The notes under the pieces are model-generated. The model saw only the letters and a program-made list of their open reading frames with translations, was not told the origin of the DNA and made no database searches. A stretch of 7,740 nt of DNA from Spirochaetales bacterium. Its GTDB lineage: Bacteria > Spirochaetota > Spirochaetia > JAGLYY01. A program made the position numbers and the translations under genes. The stretch spans positions 1-7,740 of the forward strand of contig JAGLYY010000064.1 in assembly GCA_023131935.1 (NCBI GenBank), given 5' to 3'. The stretch's first letter is position 1, and each line of letters begins with the position of its first letter. This document shows positions 1 through 5,781 of this stretch, piece by piece.

Positions 1-17
1 ACAGGCTGACCGAGAAT
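1..17 (+). repeat. Left 17-bp terminal inverted repeat
   Basis: ACAGGCTGACCGAGAAT is an exact reverse complement of 2035-2051. It lies 59 bp beyond the transposase stop codon. Diverged copies occur at 2992-3008 (one mismatch) and, inverted, at 3118-3134 (two mismatches). Confidence 0.85.
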
Positions 18-76
18 TTTTTGAGAGATGGTCCATAGTCGGATATTTTGCTCAAGTTTAGAGTTTTTTTCATACC

Positions 77-1639
77 TTAGATATATTCCAGGTTAAGTGA
101 ATTAAAAAACCATCTTCTTAAAGCATTAATCAAAAAAGAAAGGTATTCTCTAATACAAATGGAAACTCCTGTTTTGCTATTAGCTGTCCCTTGATACTTA
201 TCTTCCTTTTTATCTCGCCATTTAAGATGCATTTTCTTTAGATTATGACCAATGCACATCAAGGTAAATTCACCAGCTACTTTTTCTAACCCCCTCAAAA
301 GAAAACTACGGTAGCCTAAATTATGCTTTATGTTACCAAAAGGTGGTTCTACTGTATGTAACCTCTTTTTGTATTTCTCCTTCCCCGCCTTTGATAAAAG
401 ACGTTCTCTCATCTCCTCAAGCAGTTCTCTCCTCTCTTCCCTGGCTATAGTACGAGCCTTTTGTCTGGTGCATAAATGTCGAACTTCACAATCCTCACAT
501 GCTACCCCTTTATAAATAATCTGACGCCGCTTCCTTACCCCTCGGTTACTATGACGCCCTTTATATGGCTTTAGTTCCTTGCCCTCAGGACAGAGATAAA
601 TGTCTTTTCCCTTATTATAAAGAAAATTCTCTGTATGATAACGATTCTTTTCCTTCTCATATTCCCCTTGCTCTTTCTGCTCCAAATATTGGTCAGGGAT
701 ATAACCTGTTTTACCTCTCATTTCTAAGTACTCATAGTTATCGTAACTTGAATAACCAGAATCAGCCACTACTTCAGCGATCTCCTCTTTTATATTCGCT
801 TCAGCTTGCTCCAGAGTACCGGTAAGAGCCTCCCGATCATTAGGTTCATTAATTACTTCTGCTGCCAGAATAATCTGATCCTCACTCACGGCTATTTGTC
901 CGTTATAATTCACATCTATTTTCCCATTTCCGCCCTTCATGAACCGAGCATCGAGATCAGTAAGATTCTTCTTTTCCTTATCAGTATTTAAGGTTTTCAT
1001 AACCTCTTTTATCTCTTCTCGTAACCGCTCTTTTGTATTTATCTGATCAGGAAGCTCATCCCCTCTGTTGTCTTCCCCATATTGTCTATCTTCCTCTTCC
1101 TCTATTTCCTTTGCTTGTTTAAGCATCTTTTCTATCTCTTCTTCTATCCTCTTAAGCCATTTCTCATAACCCTTTCTCGTCTTCGTTCGCCGGTTTGCTG
1201 CATTGGCTTTTATCTTTGTCCCATCAATACTCACCTGGCCTACTTTTACCATACCTAATTCTTTACACATCCTGATAATCTCAACAAAATACCTCTTTAT
1301 CATAGCTAAATTGTTCTTTCGGAAATCATTAATCGTCCTGAAATCCGGTCGATACATCTGAGCAAGATACATATATGCAGTATCACTCTCACACATCCCT
1401 GCGATCTTTCTACCACTGCGATTACCCGTCGCATAACCATAAAATAAAAGCTTTAACACGATCTTGGGATGATAGGTATTCTGCCCCAAATCACTGTATT
1501 TATTCTCGATATCTTTTGTGTCCAATGCCTCTACTACGCCATCTACCACCCGGGCTAAATGAGATGAAGGAACATAATCCTCAATTGAGGGCGGCAGAAA
1601 CATTGGCTGTTTATTCTGATAAGGCTTGAATCTCGACAT
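77..1639 (-). CDS. IS1182-family DDE transposase (520 aa)
   Basis: This enzyme cuts and joins the ends of the IS element. The N-terminal part (about residues 1-125, 'YQNKQPMFLPPSIEDYVP' and 'NDFRKNNLAMIKRYF') matches the DUF772-type N-terminal domain of IS1182 and related transposases. The DDE triad is probably D139 (SIDGTKIKA), D293 (VVADSGYSS) and E431 (HTVEPPFGNIKHNLGYR). A charged, probably coiled-coil insertion spans about 155-225. C350, C381, C384 and C390 form the zinc-ribbon-like cysteine cluster usual in the family. Length and motifs indicate an intact gene. The ATG lies 4 nt after the stop codon of the upstream small ORF. A GGGAGG Shine-Dalgarno about 10 nt before the ATG lies inside the end of that ORF, which suggests translational coupling. 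Family assignment is strong; activity is inferred. Confidence 0.93.
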   Translation of the reverse strand: MSRFKPYQNKQPMFLPPSIEDYVPSSHLARVVDGVVEALDTKDIENKYSDLGQNTYHPKIVLKLLFYGYATGNRSGRKIAGMCESDTAYMYLAQMYRPDFRTINDFRKNNLAMIKRYFVEIIRMCKELGMVKVGQVSIDGTKIKANAANRRTKTRKGYEKWLKRIEEEIEKMLKQAKEIEEEEDRQYGEDNRGDELPDQINTKERLREEIKEVMKTLNTDKEKKNLTDLDARFMKGGNGKIDVNYNGQIAVSEDQIILAAEVINEPNDREALTGTLEQAEANIKEEIAEVVADSGYSSYDNYEYLEMRGKTGYIPDQYLEQKEQGEYEKEKNRYHTENFLYNKGKDIYLCPEGKELKPYKGRHSNRGVRKRRQIIYKGVACEDCEVRHLCTRQKARTIAREERRELLEEMRERLLSKAGKEKYKKRLHTVEPPFGNIKHNLGYRSFLLRGLEKVAGEFTLMCIGHNLKKMHLKWRDKKEDKYQGTANSKTGVSICIREYLSFLINALRRWFFNSLNLEYI

Positions 1640-1643
1640 CTCT

Positions 1644-1958
1644 TTATACCTCCCGCGCTAAAATAAAAAGCTCTTCATTTATCTCACATAGCCTCTTGAT
1701 CAACTCCTTTAAATCTTTATATCGATTTAAACTATCTTGTACCGCCTCGACTTCAGCTTTCTTTATATAACGCATAACCGTCTTACCCCGCACGCTCTTT
1801 GATAAAAAATATGCCGGATACTTCTTTTCTGTACCACACCGGCGCTTTAACAAAACTAAACTGCCTCTCATTATGTCTCGATATTTGCGCAATTCTTGTA
1901 ACACCTTGGCACGCTCTTTCTTTAAAATTTGTATCTTTCTGGTAGTTTGTTTATTCAT
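1644..1958 (-). CDS. DUF6788-like small protein encoded with the transposase (104 aa)
   Basis: This is a small basic protein: a helical N-terminus rich in K, R and E (1-30), a compact core ('CGTEKKYPAYFLSKSVRGKTVMRYI', about residues 41-65), then amphipathic helices to the end. The 'Y-x-SKSVRGKTVMRYIKKAEVEAV' pattern matches my memory of DUF6788, a family found next to transposases and of unknown function. I infer, without proof, a DNA-binding or accessory role. It is the first gene of the IS operon and stops 4 nt before the transposase ATG. The ATG lies only 6 nt past a TATAAT box and has no visible Shine-Dalgarno, so translation is probably leaderless. The next in-frame Met is residue 30, which would delete part of the helix. 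Confidence 0.8.
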   Translation of the reverse strand: MNKQTTRKIQILKKERAKVLQELRKYRDIMRGSLVLLKRRCGTEKKYPAYFLSKSVRGKTVMRYIKKAEVEAVQDSLNRYKDLKELIKRLCEINEELFILAREV

Positions 1959-1964
1959 GTACTA

Positions 1965-1992
1965 ATTATAGTGAAAAAAATCAAAAAGTCAA
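1965..1992 (-). promoter_or_regulatory. Sigma70-type promoter of the IS1182 operon
   Basis: On the minus strand, -35 TTGACT (1992-1987), a 16-bp spacer and -10 TATAAT (1970-1965). Six nucleotides separate the -10 box from the ATG at 1958, which places transcription initiation at or next to the start codon. The promoter lies 42 bp inside the right terminal repeat. Confidence 0.75.
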
Positions 1993-2034
1993 GAGGTTTC
2001 TGAAAAAATAAAATTCTTAATGCCCTGAAAACCT

Positions 2035-2051
2035 ATTCTCGGTCAGCCTGT
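2035..2051 (-). repeat. Right 17-bp terminal inverted repeat
   Basis: ATTCTCGGTCAGCCTGT is the perfect reverse complement of bases 1-17. It lies between two divergent promoters (minus 1965-1992, plus 2071-2098). A transposase bound here could influence both, but that is inference. Confidence 0.85.
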
Positions 2052-2070
2052 CTACATTCTACATAAGATA

Positions 2071-2098
2071 TTGACGTTTGGAGAAGAATGAGTATAAT
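2071..2098 (+). promoter_or_regulatory. Sigma70-type promoter of the RAYT gene
   Basis: -35 TTGACG (2071-2076), a 16-bp spacer and -10 TATAAT (2093-2098). The ATG at 2105 lies 6 nt after the -10 box, the same geometry as the IS operon promoter. This supports a leaderless mRNA and argues against the upstream TTG at 2078, which would lie inside the promoter. Confidence 0.72.
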
Positions 2099-2104
2099 GC
2101 AGTA

Positions 2105-3028
2105 ATGGCGAGGGCTTTAAGAATTCAGTTTCCAGGTGCCTTCTATCATATTACCTGTCGAGGTATTGAACGAAGGAAGATTTTTATCGATGATAAGGAT
2201 CGTAACCGCTTTCTTTCATTACTTTCAATATCATTAGAGACCTATCAGGTTGTACTATATGCATACATTCTTATGAACAATCATTTTCATTTGCTTATTC
2301 AGACCAAAAAGGCGAACTGTTCTGAGTTTATGCGTCATTTTAATATTTGTTATACGGGTTGGTTTAATTGGCGCTATAGTCGTAGTGGTAATCTCAATCA
2401 GGGGAGGTATAAAGCGTTTTTGATCGATGCGGACAGCTATCTCCTTGAGGTATCGCGGTATCTTCATTTGAACAGTGTGCGTGTGCGTCAGATGCGGTCA
2501 TTGGATTATCGGGAAAAGTGGCGTTATGCCCGGGATTACGGGTGGAGCAGTTTGGCAGGTTATGTGAGTGAGCGCCGTGCGATTCCAATGCTTGATTACG
2601 ATTTACTTTTATCGATGGTTGGTAGTCGTCGGGGCTATCGTACATTTGTTATTGATGGTTTGAGACGAGATATTGCAAGTCCGTTTAAGAAAGCAAAGAG
2701 CCGAATGATATTGGGAGATGCGGATTTTGTCGCGCAGGTGAAGTGTTATCTTAGGCGTGGTTCAGTCCGTGATCAGCCTTCCTATCGGGAGTTAGTGATG
2801 AACGTACTAGAGCCTGAGCTGGTAGTGGGGATATTGCGGAGGAAGTGTGGGATTAGTGAGGAGTCATTGAAGGTGCGTAAGTCAAATGGCGTGATTCGTG
2901 GGATAGCGGCGGAATTATTATACAAATATTGTGAGATAACGCAATCCCAGATAGGAAGTATATTAGGTGGAACAAATGGGGTCGAATCTAAACAGGGTGA
3001 CCGAGAATGCCGAAATCTCTTGGAGTAG
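2105..3028 (+). CDS. REP-associated tyrosine transposase (RAYT, HUH/Y1 family)
   Basis: This is a single-stranded DNA endonuclease related to IS200/IS605 TnpA that acts on REP palindromes. From the ATG at 2105 (307 aa), 'MARALRIQFPGAFYHITCRG' is the canonical RAYT N-terminus. The HUH motif is H60-F61-H62 in 'YILMNNHFHLLIQT'. The 'QGRYKAFLID' motif follows at 99-108. The likely nucleophile is Y119 in 'EVSRYLHLNSVRV'. A long C-terminal region (about 130-300) is typical of the larger RAYTs and ends in a DnaA-C-like helix-turn-helix start, 'YCEITQSQIGSILGG'. After that the expected recognition-helix motif is absent and the sequence becomes 'TNGVESKQGDRECRNLLE', whose codons overlap the repeat at 2992-3008. 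The stop TAG is the TAG of the REP tetranucleotide GTAG. The frame is open back to a TTG at 2078, but that start lies within the promoter. The catalytic domain looks intact; the C-terminus may be altered. Confidence 0.9.
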   Translation: MARALRIQFPGAFYHITCRGIERRKIFIDDKDRNRFLSLLSISLETYQVVLYAYILMNNHFHLLIQTKKANCSEFMRHFNICYTGWFNWRYSRSGNLNQGRYKAFLIDADSYLLEVSRYLHLNSVRVRQMRSLDYREKWRYARDYGWSSLAGYVSERRAIPMLDYDLLLSMVGSRRGYRTFVIDGLRRDIASPFKKAKSRMILGDADFVAQVKCYLRRGSVRDQPSYRELVMNVLEPELVVGILRRKCGISEESLKVRKSNGVIRGIAAELLYKYCEITQSQIGSILGGTNGVESKQGDRECRNLLE

Positions 3029-3041
3029 AGCCTTTAGGCTC
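3022..3041 (+). repeat. REP-like unit, forward (GTAG + hairpin)
   Basis: GGAGTAG is followed at once by a hairpin, GAGCCT-TT-AGGCTC at 3028-3041. A GTAG (or GGAG) tetranucleotide 5' of a palindrome is the hallmark of REP sequences recognised by RAYT proteins. The unit lies at the stop codon of the RAYT gene. Confidence 0.65.
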
Positions 3042-3086
3042 GTTATAAGCGGATAAAAACTCCTGAAATTTCATCTATTTTCTAAC

Positions 3087-3108
3087 GCAGACCAAGGTCT
3101 GCTACTCC
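3087..3108 (-). repeat. REP-like unit, inverted (GTAG + hairpin on minus strand)
   Basis: Read on the minus strand, this is GGAGTAG followed by a hairpin with 7-bp arms GCAGACC/GGTCTGC and a 2-nt loop (3087-3102). The heptamer is identical to the forward unit, but the hairpin sequence differs. Two REPs in inverted orientation make a BIME-like doublet, as commonly found beside RAYT genes. Confidence 0.65.
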
Positions 3109-3165
3109 ATCTTTTGAGTTCTCGGTCAGTCTGTAAACATTTGACAATCTATACCCAGGGTAGAG

Positions 3166-3186
3166 CAACGGACTTACCCTCCGTTG
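3166..3186. other. Intergenic hairpin CAACGGA/TCCGTTG
   Basis: A perfect 7-bp stem (3166-3172 with 3180-3186) carries a 7-nt loop. A competing pairing, AGGGTA (3157-3162) with TACCCT (3175-3180), excludes the first stem. No T-run follows, so it is not a standard intrinsic terminator. It lies 9 bp upstream of a -35 box. A hairpin with nearly the same stem occurs at 5870-5889. Confidence 0.5.
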
Positions 3187-3194
3187 TCTATGCC

Positions 3195-3223
3195 TTGACA
3201 ACACTATTAATATTCTGTATCAT
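3195..3223 (+). promoter_or_regulatory. Promoter of the secreted beta-propeller gene
   Basis: -35 TTGACA (3195-3200), a 17-bp spacer and -10 TATCAT (3218-3223), one base off consensus. The -35 box overlaps an inverted repeat, GTTGTC (3183-3188) and GACAAC (3197-3202), which could be an operator or a hairpin. The predicted leader is about 30 nt and includes a strong Shine-Dalgarno, AGGGGAGGT (3247-3255), before the ATG at 3259. Confidence 0.65.
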
Positions 3224-3258
3224 TACTAGAAAGTATAAGTATGTAGAGGGGAGGTCAT

Positions 3259-4578
3259 ATGAATAAATGTGTAATTGCATTATCTGTTTTGTATTTTATT
3301 ACAATCTCATTTGCCCAAGCACCTGATACATTATGGACCAAAACTTACGGTGGAATTGATGACGATATAGCGTATTCAGTTCAGCAAACCACTGATGGTG
3401 GCTATATTATAGCAGGTCTCACAAGTTCAGTAAATCCACCCGATTTGGAAGCATGTTTAATAAAAACGAATGAGAACGGCGATTCGGTATGGATACGGAC
3501 ATATGGTATAGGCCGTGCAAAATCAGTGGTTCAAACCACTGACGGTGGTTATATCTGGACGGGGAGTATGAATACATCACTAAGAATTGTAAAAACTGAT
3601 TCACTTGGCGACACATTGTGGTCGAGAATCTATAAGGGCGGAAATTATTTTGATATAGGCGAGGAGGTTCAACAAACTGCAGATGGGCGATATGTTGTTG
3701 TTGGAATGACCTCTAGATTCACTGGCGCGGAATATGAATATTCTGTTTTTCTATTGAGGATAGACTATGATGGCGATACACTGTGGACGAATACATTCGG
3801 ATGGAATTTTGCAGCGTGGGGTTATTCAGTGAAGCAAACATATGATGCAGGTTTTATCATCGCTGGCTACCAAATGGGAGATGTTTGTCTTATTAAAACC
3901 GATGCTAATGGTAATCCACAATGGATAAAAAGTTATGGAGGCGGGGGTCCTCAGGAAGGATATTCAGTGCTGCAAACTGCAGACAGTGGGTATATTTGTA
4001 CGGGCAGAGAAGGATCTACAGATGATGTATATCTTATAAGAACAAATTCCTTTGGCGATACCCTATGGACTCAGACATATGGAGGCGCAGGATATGATGG
4101 TGGTCATTGCATCCGAGAAACGCAGGATAGTAATTATATAATTACAGGCTACTTAAGTTCCTTTGGAAATGGATCACATGATGTATATATACTGAAAATC
4201 TATGACACTGGTGATAGTCTGTGGGCACTTGTATATGGTGGTGATAGTATTGATATAGCTACTGAAATTGAAGTAACATCGGATGGTGGCTATATGGTGG
4301 TTGGCGCTACAAGATCATTTGGCGCAGGTGGTTATGATGTTTGGCTTCTCAAAATAGCACCAGATACATTAGGCATCACAGAAGAGGAAAGCGTCTCTGA
4401 ACAACAAACATGCAAGGGGGCAACGATTATCTACGGTCCTTTACAACTACCAGAAGGTAAAATTTGTAGAGTTTTCGACATCACAGGGCGAGTAATCGCA
4501 CCTGATAAGATAAAACCAGGAATTTATTTTATTGAAGTTGATGGGAAGATTACAAAGAAAATAATCAAGGTTAAATAA
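3259..4578 (+). CDS. Secreted seven-repeat beta-propeller protein with T9SS-like C-terminal sorting domain (439 aa)
   Basis: Signal peptide at about 1-19 (MNKCVIALSVLYFITISFA, then Q20). The body holds seven repeats that begin near residues 23, 75, 118, 173, 219, 267 and 319, each 43-55 residues. Each runs 'D-x-LW-x-x-x-YGG ... TxDGGYIIxG ... DVYLIKTD', the delta-60/PQQ-like pattern expected to close one propeller blade per repeat. After a linker (about 371-390), the tail 391-439 ('LPEGKICRVFDITGRVI', then 'KPGIYFIEVDGKITKKIIKVK') is a type IX secretion (Por-type) sorting domain like those of FCB and allied bacteria. The product is probably exported through the outer membrane and attached or released. 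No catalytic residues are visible, and binding or adhesion is only a guess. The gene starts with a strong Shine-Dalgarno under its own promoter and is followed after 28 bp by a membrane-protein gene. Confidence 0.88.
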   Translation: MNKCVIALSVLYFITISFAQAPDTLWTKTYGGIDDDIAYSVQQTTDGGYIIAGLTSSVNPPDLEACLIKTNENGDSVWIRTYGIGRAKSVVQTTDGGYIWTGSMNTSLRIVKTDSLGDTLWSRIYKGGNYFDIGEEVQQTADGRYVVVGMTSRFTGAEYEYSVFLLRIDYDGDTLWTNTFGWNFAAWGYSVKQTYDAGFIIAGYQMGDVCLIKTDANGNPQWIKSYGGGGPQEGYSVLQTADSGYICTGREGSTDDVYLIRTNSFGDTLWTQTYGGAGYDGGHCIRETQDSNYIITGYLSSFGNGSHDVYILKIYDTGDSLWALVYGGDSIDIATEIEVTSDGGYMVVGATRSFGAGGYDVWLLKIAPDTLGITEEESVSEQQTCKGATIIYGPLQLPEGKICRVFDITGRVIAPDKIKPGIYFIEVDGKITKKIIKVK

Positions 4579-4606
4579 AAATTATATATTAGTTCAGGCG
4601 AATAAT

Positions 4607-5089
4607 ATGATGGATATTGCCAAATCTTCCAAGGGAAGTACGCGATCCAATATACTTAGGATATTAATGATGCTTAGTGCTATTGTACTAGTTATCTCGC
4701 AGTTTTCACTTCTCACATATTTGTTCTTGATGCACAGTGGTAGAATAGACAGTAAACGAGTTCCTCTGATAATGCAACAGATATTCACATATTCATTGTT
4801 GGCCACTGGAGTGATAGCCTTCATGATGTGGGCTGAAAAAATTAGAGATATAGGTAGAATGACCTGGACGAAGATATTAAATAAACCTTGCAATTACGTT
4901 AAAATGAATAAGAACTTGTATTATGCAGTGTCCTTCTTATTTATAGGATCTTTATCAGGCATGGCTTGTATTGGACGATTCTGTGAAATCATTGCAATCA
5001 TCACCATCTGCTCTGTTTGCTTACTTATCGTTATGACAATACTGCTGCTAATATTGGGGTTAACAACCAAAATGAGAAATAGAATATAA
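4607..5089 (+). CDS. Four-helix integral membrane protein, unknown function (160 aa)
   Basis: I do not recognise this family. Four hydrophobic stretches are visible at about 17-43, 54-76, 104-123 and 127-152. A basic loop ('AEKIRDIGRMTWTKILNKPCNYVKMNKN', about 76-103) separates pairs two and three, and both ends are short and basic, which suggests N- and C-termini in the cytoplasm. The start is either of two tandem ATGs (4607 or 4610), with only a weak AGG (4596-4598) as ribosome binding site. It lies 28 bp behind the beta-propeller gene with no promoter seen between, so they are probably co-transcribed. Codon pattern and the clear helix periodicity support a real gene, but there is no homology evidence. 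Confidence 0.65.
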   Translation: MMDIAKSSKGSTRSNILRILMMLSAIVLVISQFSLLTYLFLMHSGRIDSKRVPLIMQQIFTYSLLATGVIAFMMWAEKIRDIGRMTWTKILNKPCNYVKMNKNLYYAVSFLFIGSLSGMACIGRFCEIIAIITICSVCLLIVMTILLLILGLTTKMRNRI

Positions 5090-5098
5090 TCTATGCTG

Positions 5099-5131
5099 TG
5101 CCTGTTTGTTGTCTAAGACATTCTGTAGGGG
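5099..5131 (+). repeat. Dispersed intergenic repeat, copy 1 (partial)
   Basis: It begins 10 nt after the stop codon of the membrane-protein gene. Its first 15 bases, TGCCTGTTTGTTGTC, are identical to copy 3 (6167 onward) and differ at one base from copy 2 (5641 onward). The rest is diverged. Its GTTGTC pairs with the GACAAC that overlaps the following -35 box. Confidence 0.6.
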
Positions 5132-5136
5132 TAGGC

Positions 5137-5164
5137 TTGACAACACCTGAATTGCTCTTATAAT
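5137..5164 (+). promoter_or_regulatory. Promoter of the small lipoprotein gene
   Basis: -35 TTGACA (5137-5142), a 16-bp spacer and -10 TATAAT (5159-5164), both perfect consensus. The -35 overlaps one arm of the inverted repeat TGTTGTC (5107-5113) / GACAACA (5139-5145), and AAG/CTT pairing lengthens the stem with a one-base bulge. The 11-mer CTTGACAACAC also occurs at the beta-propeller promoter (3194-3204), so the two promoters may share a regulator or a common origin. Confidence 0.75.
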
Positions 5165-5182
5165 ATCTATGGAGGAACGGAC

Positions 5183-5593
5183 ATGAGAAAAAGCTTAAAA
5201 ATTAATCGGTTGATTCTTATTATTGGAATTGTAATAAATCTCTCACTTTCATGTACGCTACCCATAGTACATATTACCTTCAAAAATCAAACGGAACATA
5301 ACGTCTGGTTATACGTAGACACCTTATATTTAATGACAATGAAACCAAACAGTATTGAACGGTGTGATTTGGTGCATTACCTGCCTTCTTCTTTGTATAT
5401 AAAAGCACCTTCTATAGGTAAAGTACATATCGGTTCTGCTTTTCATTTCGATAGCATCGTAGGTGCAGATACTTTTTACAATTATTATAATTTCAGAGGG
5501 CAAATTGATGATTCAGTTATTTCTGAATATAATCTACCTCTTCTAACACTATTTGAAAAAAGAGATACAGTGTTTCTGTTTAAAGGAAAATAG
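5183..5593 (+). CDS. Small putative lipoprotein, unknown function (136 aa)
   Basis: The N-terminus is basic (MRKSLKINR), followed by a hydrophobic stretch (10-20) and 'LSLSC' with C24, a likely lipoprotein signal peptidase site. The -3 residue is Ser, not the usual Leu, so the lipobox is imperfect; plain secretion or an N-terminal anchor are alternatives. The mature part has beta-rich segments ('HITFKNQTEHNVWLYVDTLYL', 'SLYIKAPSIGKVHIGSAF', 'RDTVFLFKGK') consistent with a small beta-sandwich. I do not recognise the family. Starting at the ATG 7 nt after GGAGG (5171-5175), it has its own consensus promoter. It follows the membrane-protein gene in the same direction, and a repeat copy lies just downstream. 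Confidence 0.75.
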   Translation: MRKSLKINRLILIIGIVINLSLSCTLPIVHITFKNQTEHNVWLYVDTLYLMTMKPNSIERCDLVHYLPSSLYIKAPSIGKVHIGSAFHFDSIVGADTFYNYYNFRGQIDDSVISEYNLPLLTLFEKRDTVFLFKGK

Positions 5594-5608
5594 TTAAGGC
5601 AAGATAAT

Positions 5609-5671
5609 CCTCACTATTTCAAACGGTACACTCAGTATTTTGCCTGTTTATTGTCTATAACATCCTGGTGA
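5609..5671 (+). repeat. Dispersed intergenic repeat, copy 2
   Basis: This matches copy 3 (6141-6197). The 31-bp cores starting TGCCTGTTT (5641-5671 and 6167-6197) agree at 29 positions. The leading 16 bases from CCTCAC agree at 13. The spacer between is 6 bp shorter in copy 3. It starts 16 nt after the lipoprotein stop codon. No coding potential is apparent. Confidence 0.7.
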
Positions 5672-5693
5672 TCTAGACACTAATTCAATTAAT

Positions 5694-5720
5694 AAGGGGT
5701 CAGCAAAGATTAACCCCCTT
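5694..5720. other. Imperfect hairpin AAGGGG/CCCCTT
   Basis: The 6-bp arms 5694-5699 and 5715-5720 carry a 15-nt loop. It lies about 100 nt downstream of the lipoprotein gene and is not followed by a T-run, so a terminator role is uncertain. Together with copy 2 and the hairpin cluster further on, it fills the gene-free stretch after 5593. Confidence 0.35.
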
Positions 5721-5781
5721 CTCTCAACTGTGCTATCTTTGTGATGTCCATTTTGCAAAACGAAGCGTAGTATACATTTCA

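Larger units (their letters stand above)
1..2051 (-). mobile_element. IS1182-family insertion sequence with accessory ORF
   Basis: The segment is bounded by a perfect 17-bp inverted repeat, ACAGGCTGACCGAGAAT at the left edge and its reverse complement at 2035-2051. It encloses two minus-strand genes, a DUF6788-like ORF and a DDE transposase, read from a promoter near the right end. About 2.05 kb with short terminal repeats suits the IS1182 family. The left repeat begins at base 1 of the window, so it may extend further out and no target duplication can be tested there. Both reading frames are intact, so the element could be active. Caution: two more, slightly diverged copies of the 17-mer lie at 2992-3008 and 3118-3134. 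The true unit could therefore be larger (1-3134), or the repeats could be REP-like sequences and not IS ends. Confidence 0.8.
2992..3134. repeat. 143-bp cruciform/MITE-like element with IS-like ends and a REP pair
   Basis: The outer arms 2992-3008 and 3118-3134 pair with 14 Watson-Crick pairs, 2 G-T pairs and 1 mismatch, and are diverged copies of the IS terminal repeat. Inside them, 3021-3027 pairs with 3103-3109 (TGGAGTA/TACTCCA), 3028-3033 with 3036-3041 (GAGCCT/AGGCTC), 3042-3045 with 3083-3086 (GTTA/TAAC), and 3087-3093 with 3096-3102 (GCAGACC/GGTCTGC). These four helices abut without a single unpaired base, which forms a perfect four-way junction. The left arm lies inside the RAYT reading frame. 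The element could be a MITE built on IS1182 ends, or the RAYT's own REP doublet (BIME). Confidence 0.75.

Noticed and set aside
2088..2105. Five-codon upstream ORF (ATG AGT ATA ATG CAG TAA) overlapping the RAYT ATG
   Set aside because: It overlaps the -10 box of the RAYT promoter, so it would not be present in the predicted transcript.
3021..3109. tRNA or tmRNA from the cloverleaf shape
   Set aside because: It has no CCA-ready acceptor, no TTCRA-type T-loop and no anticodon arm of proper size. The four-way junction fits a REP pair.
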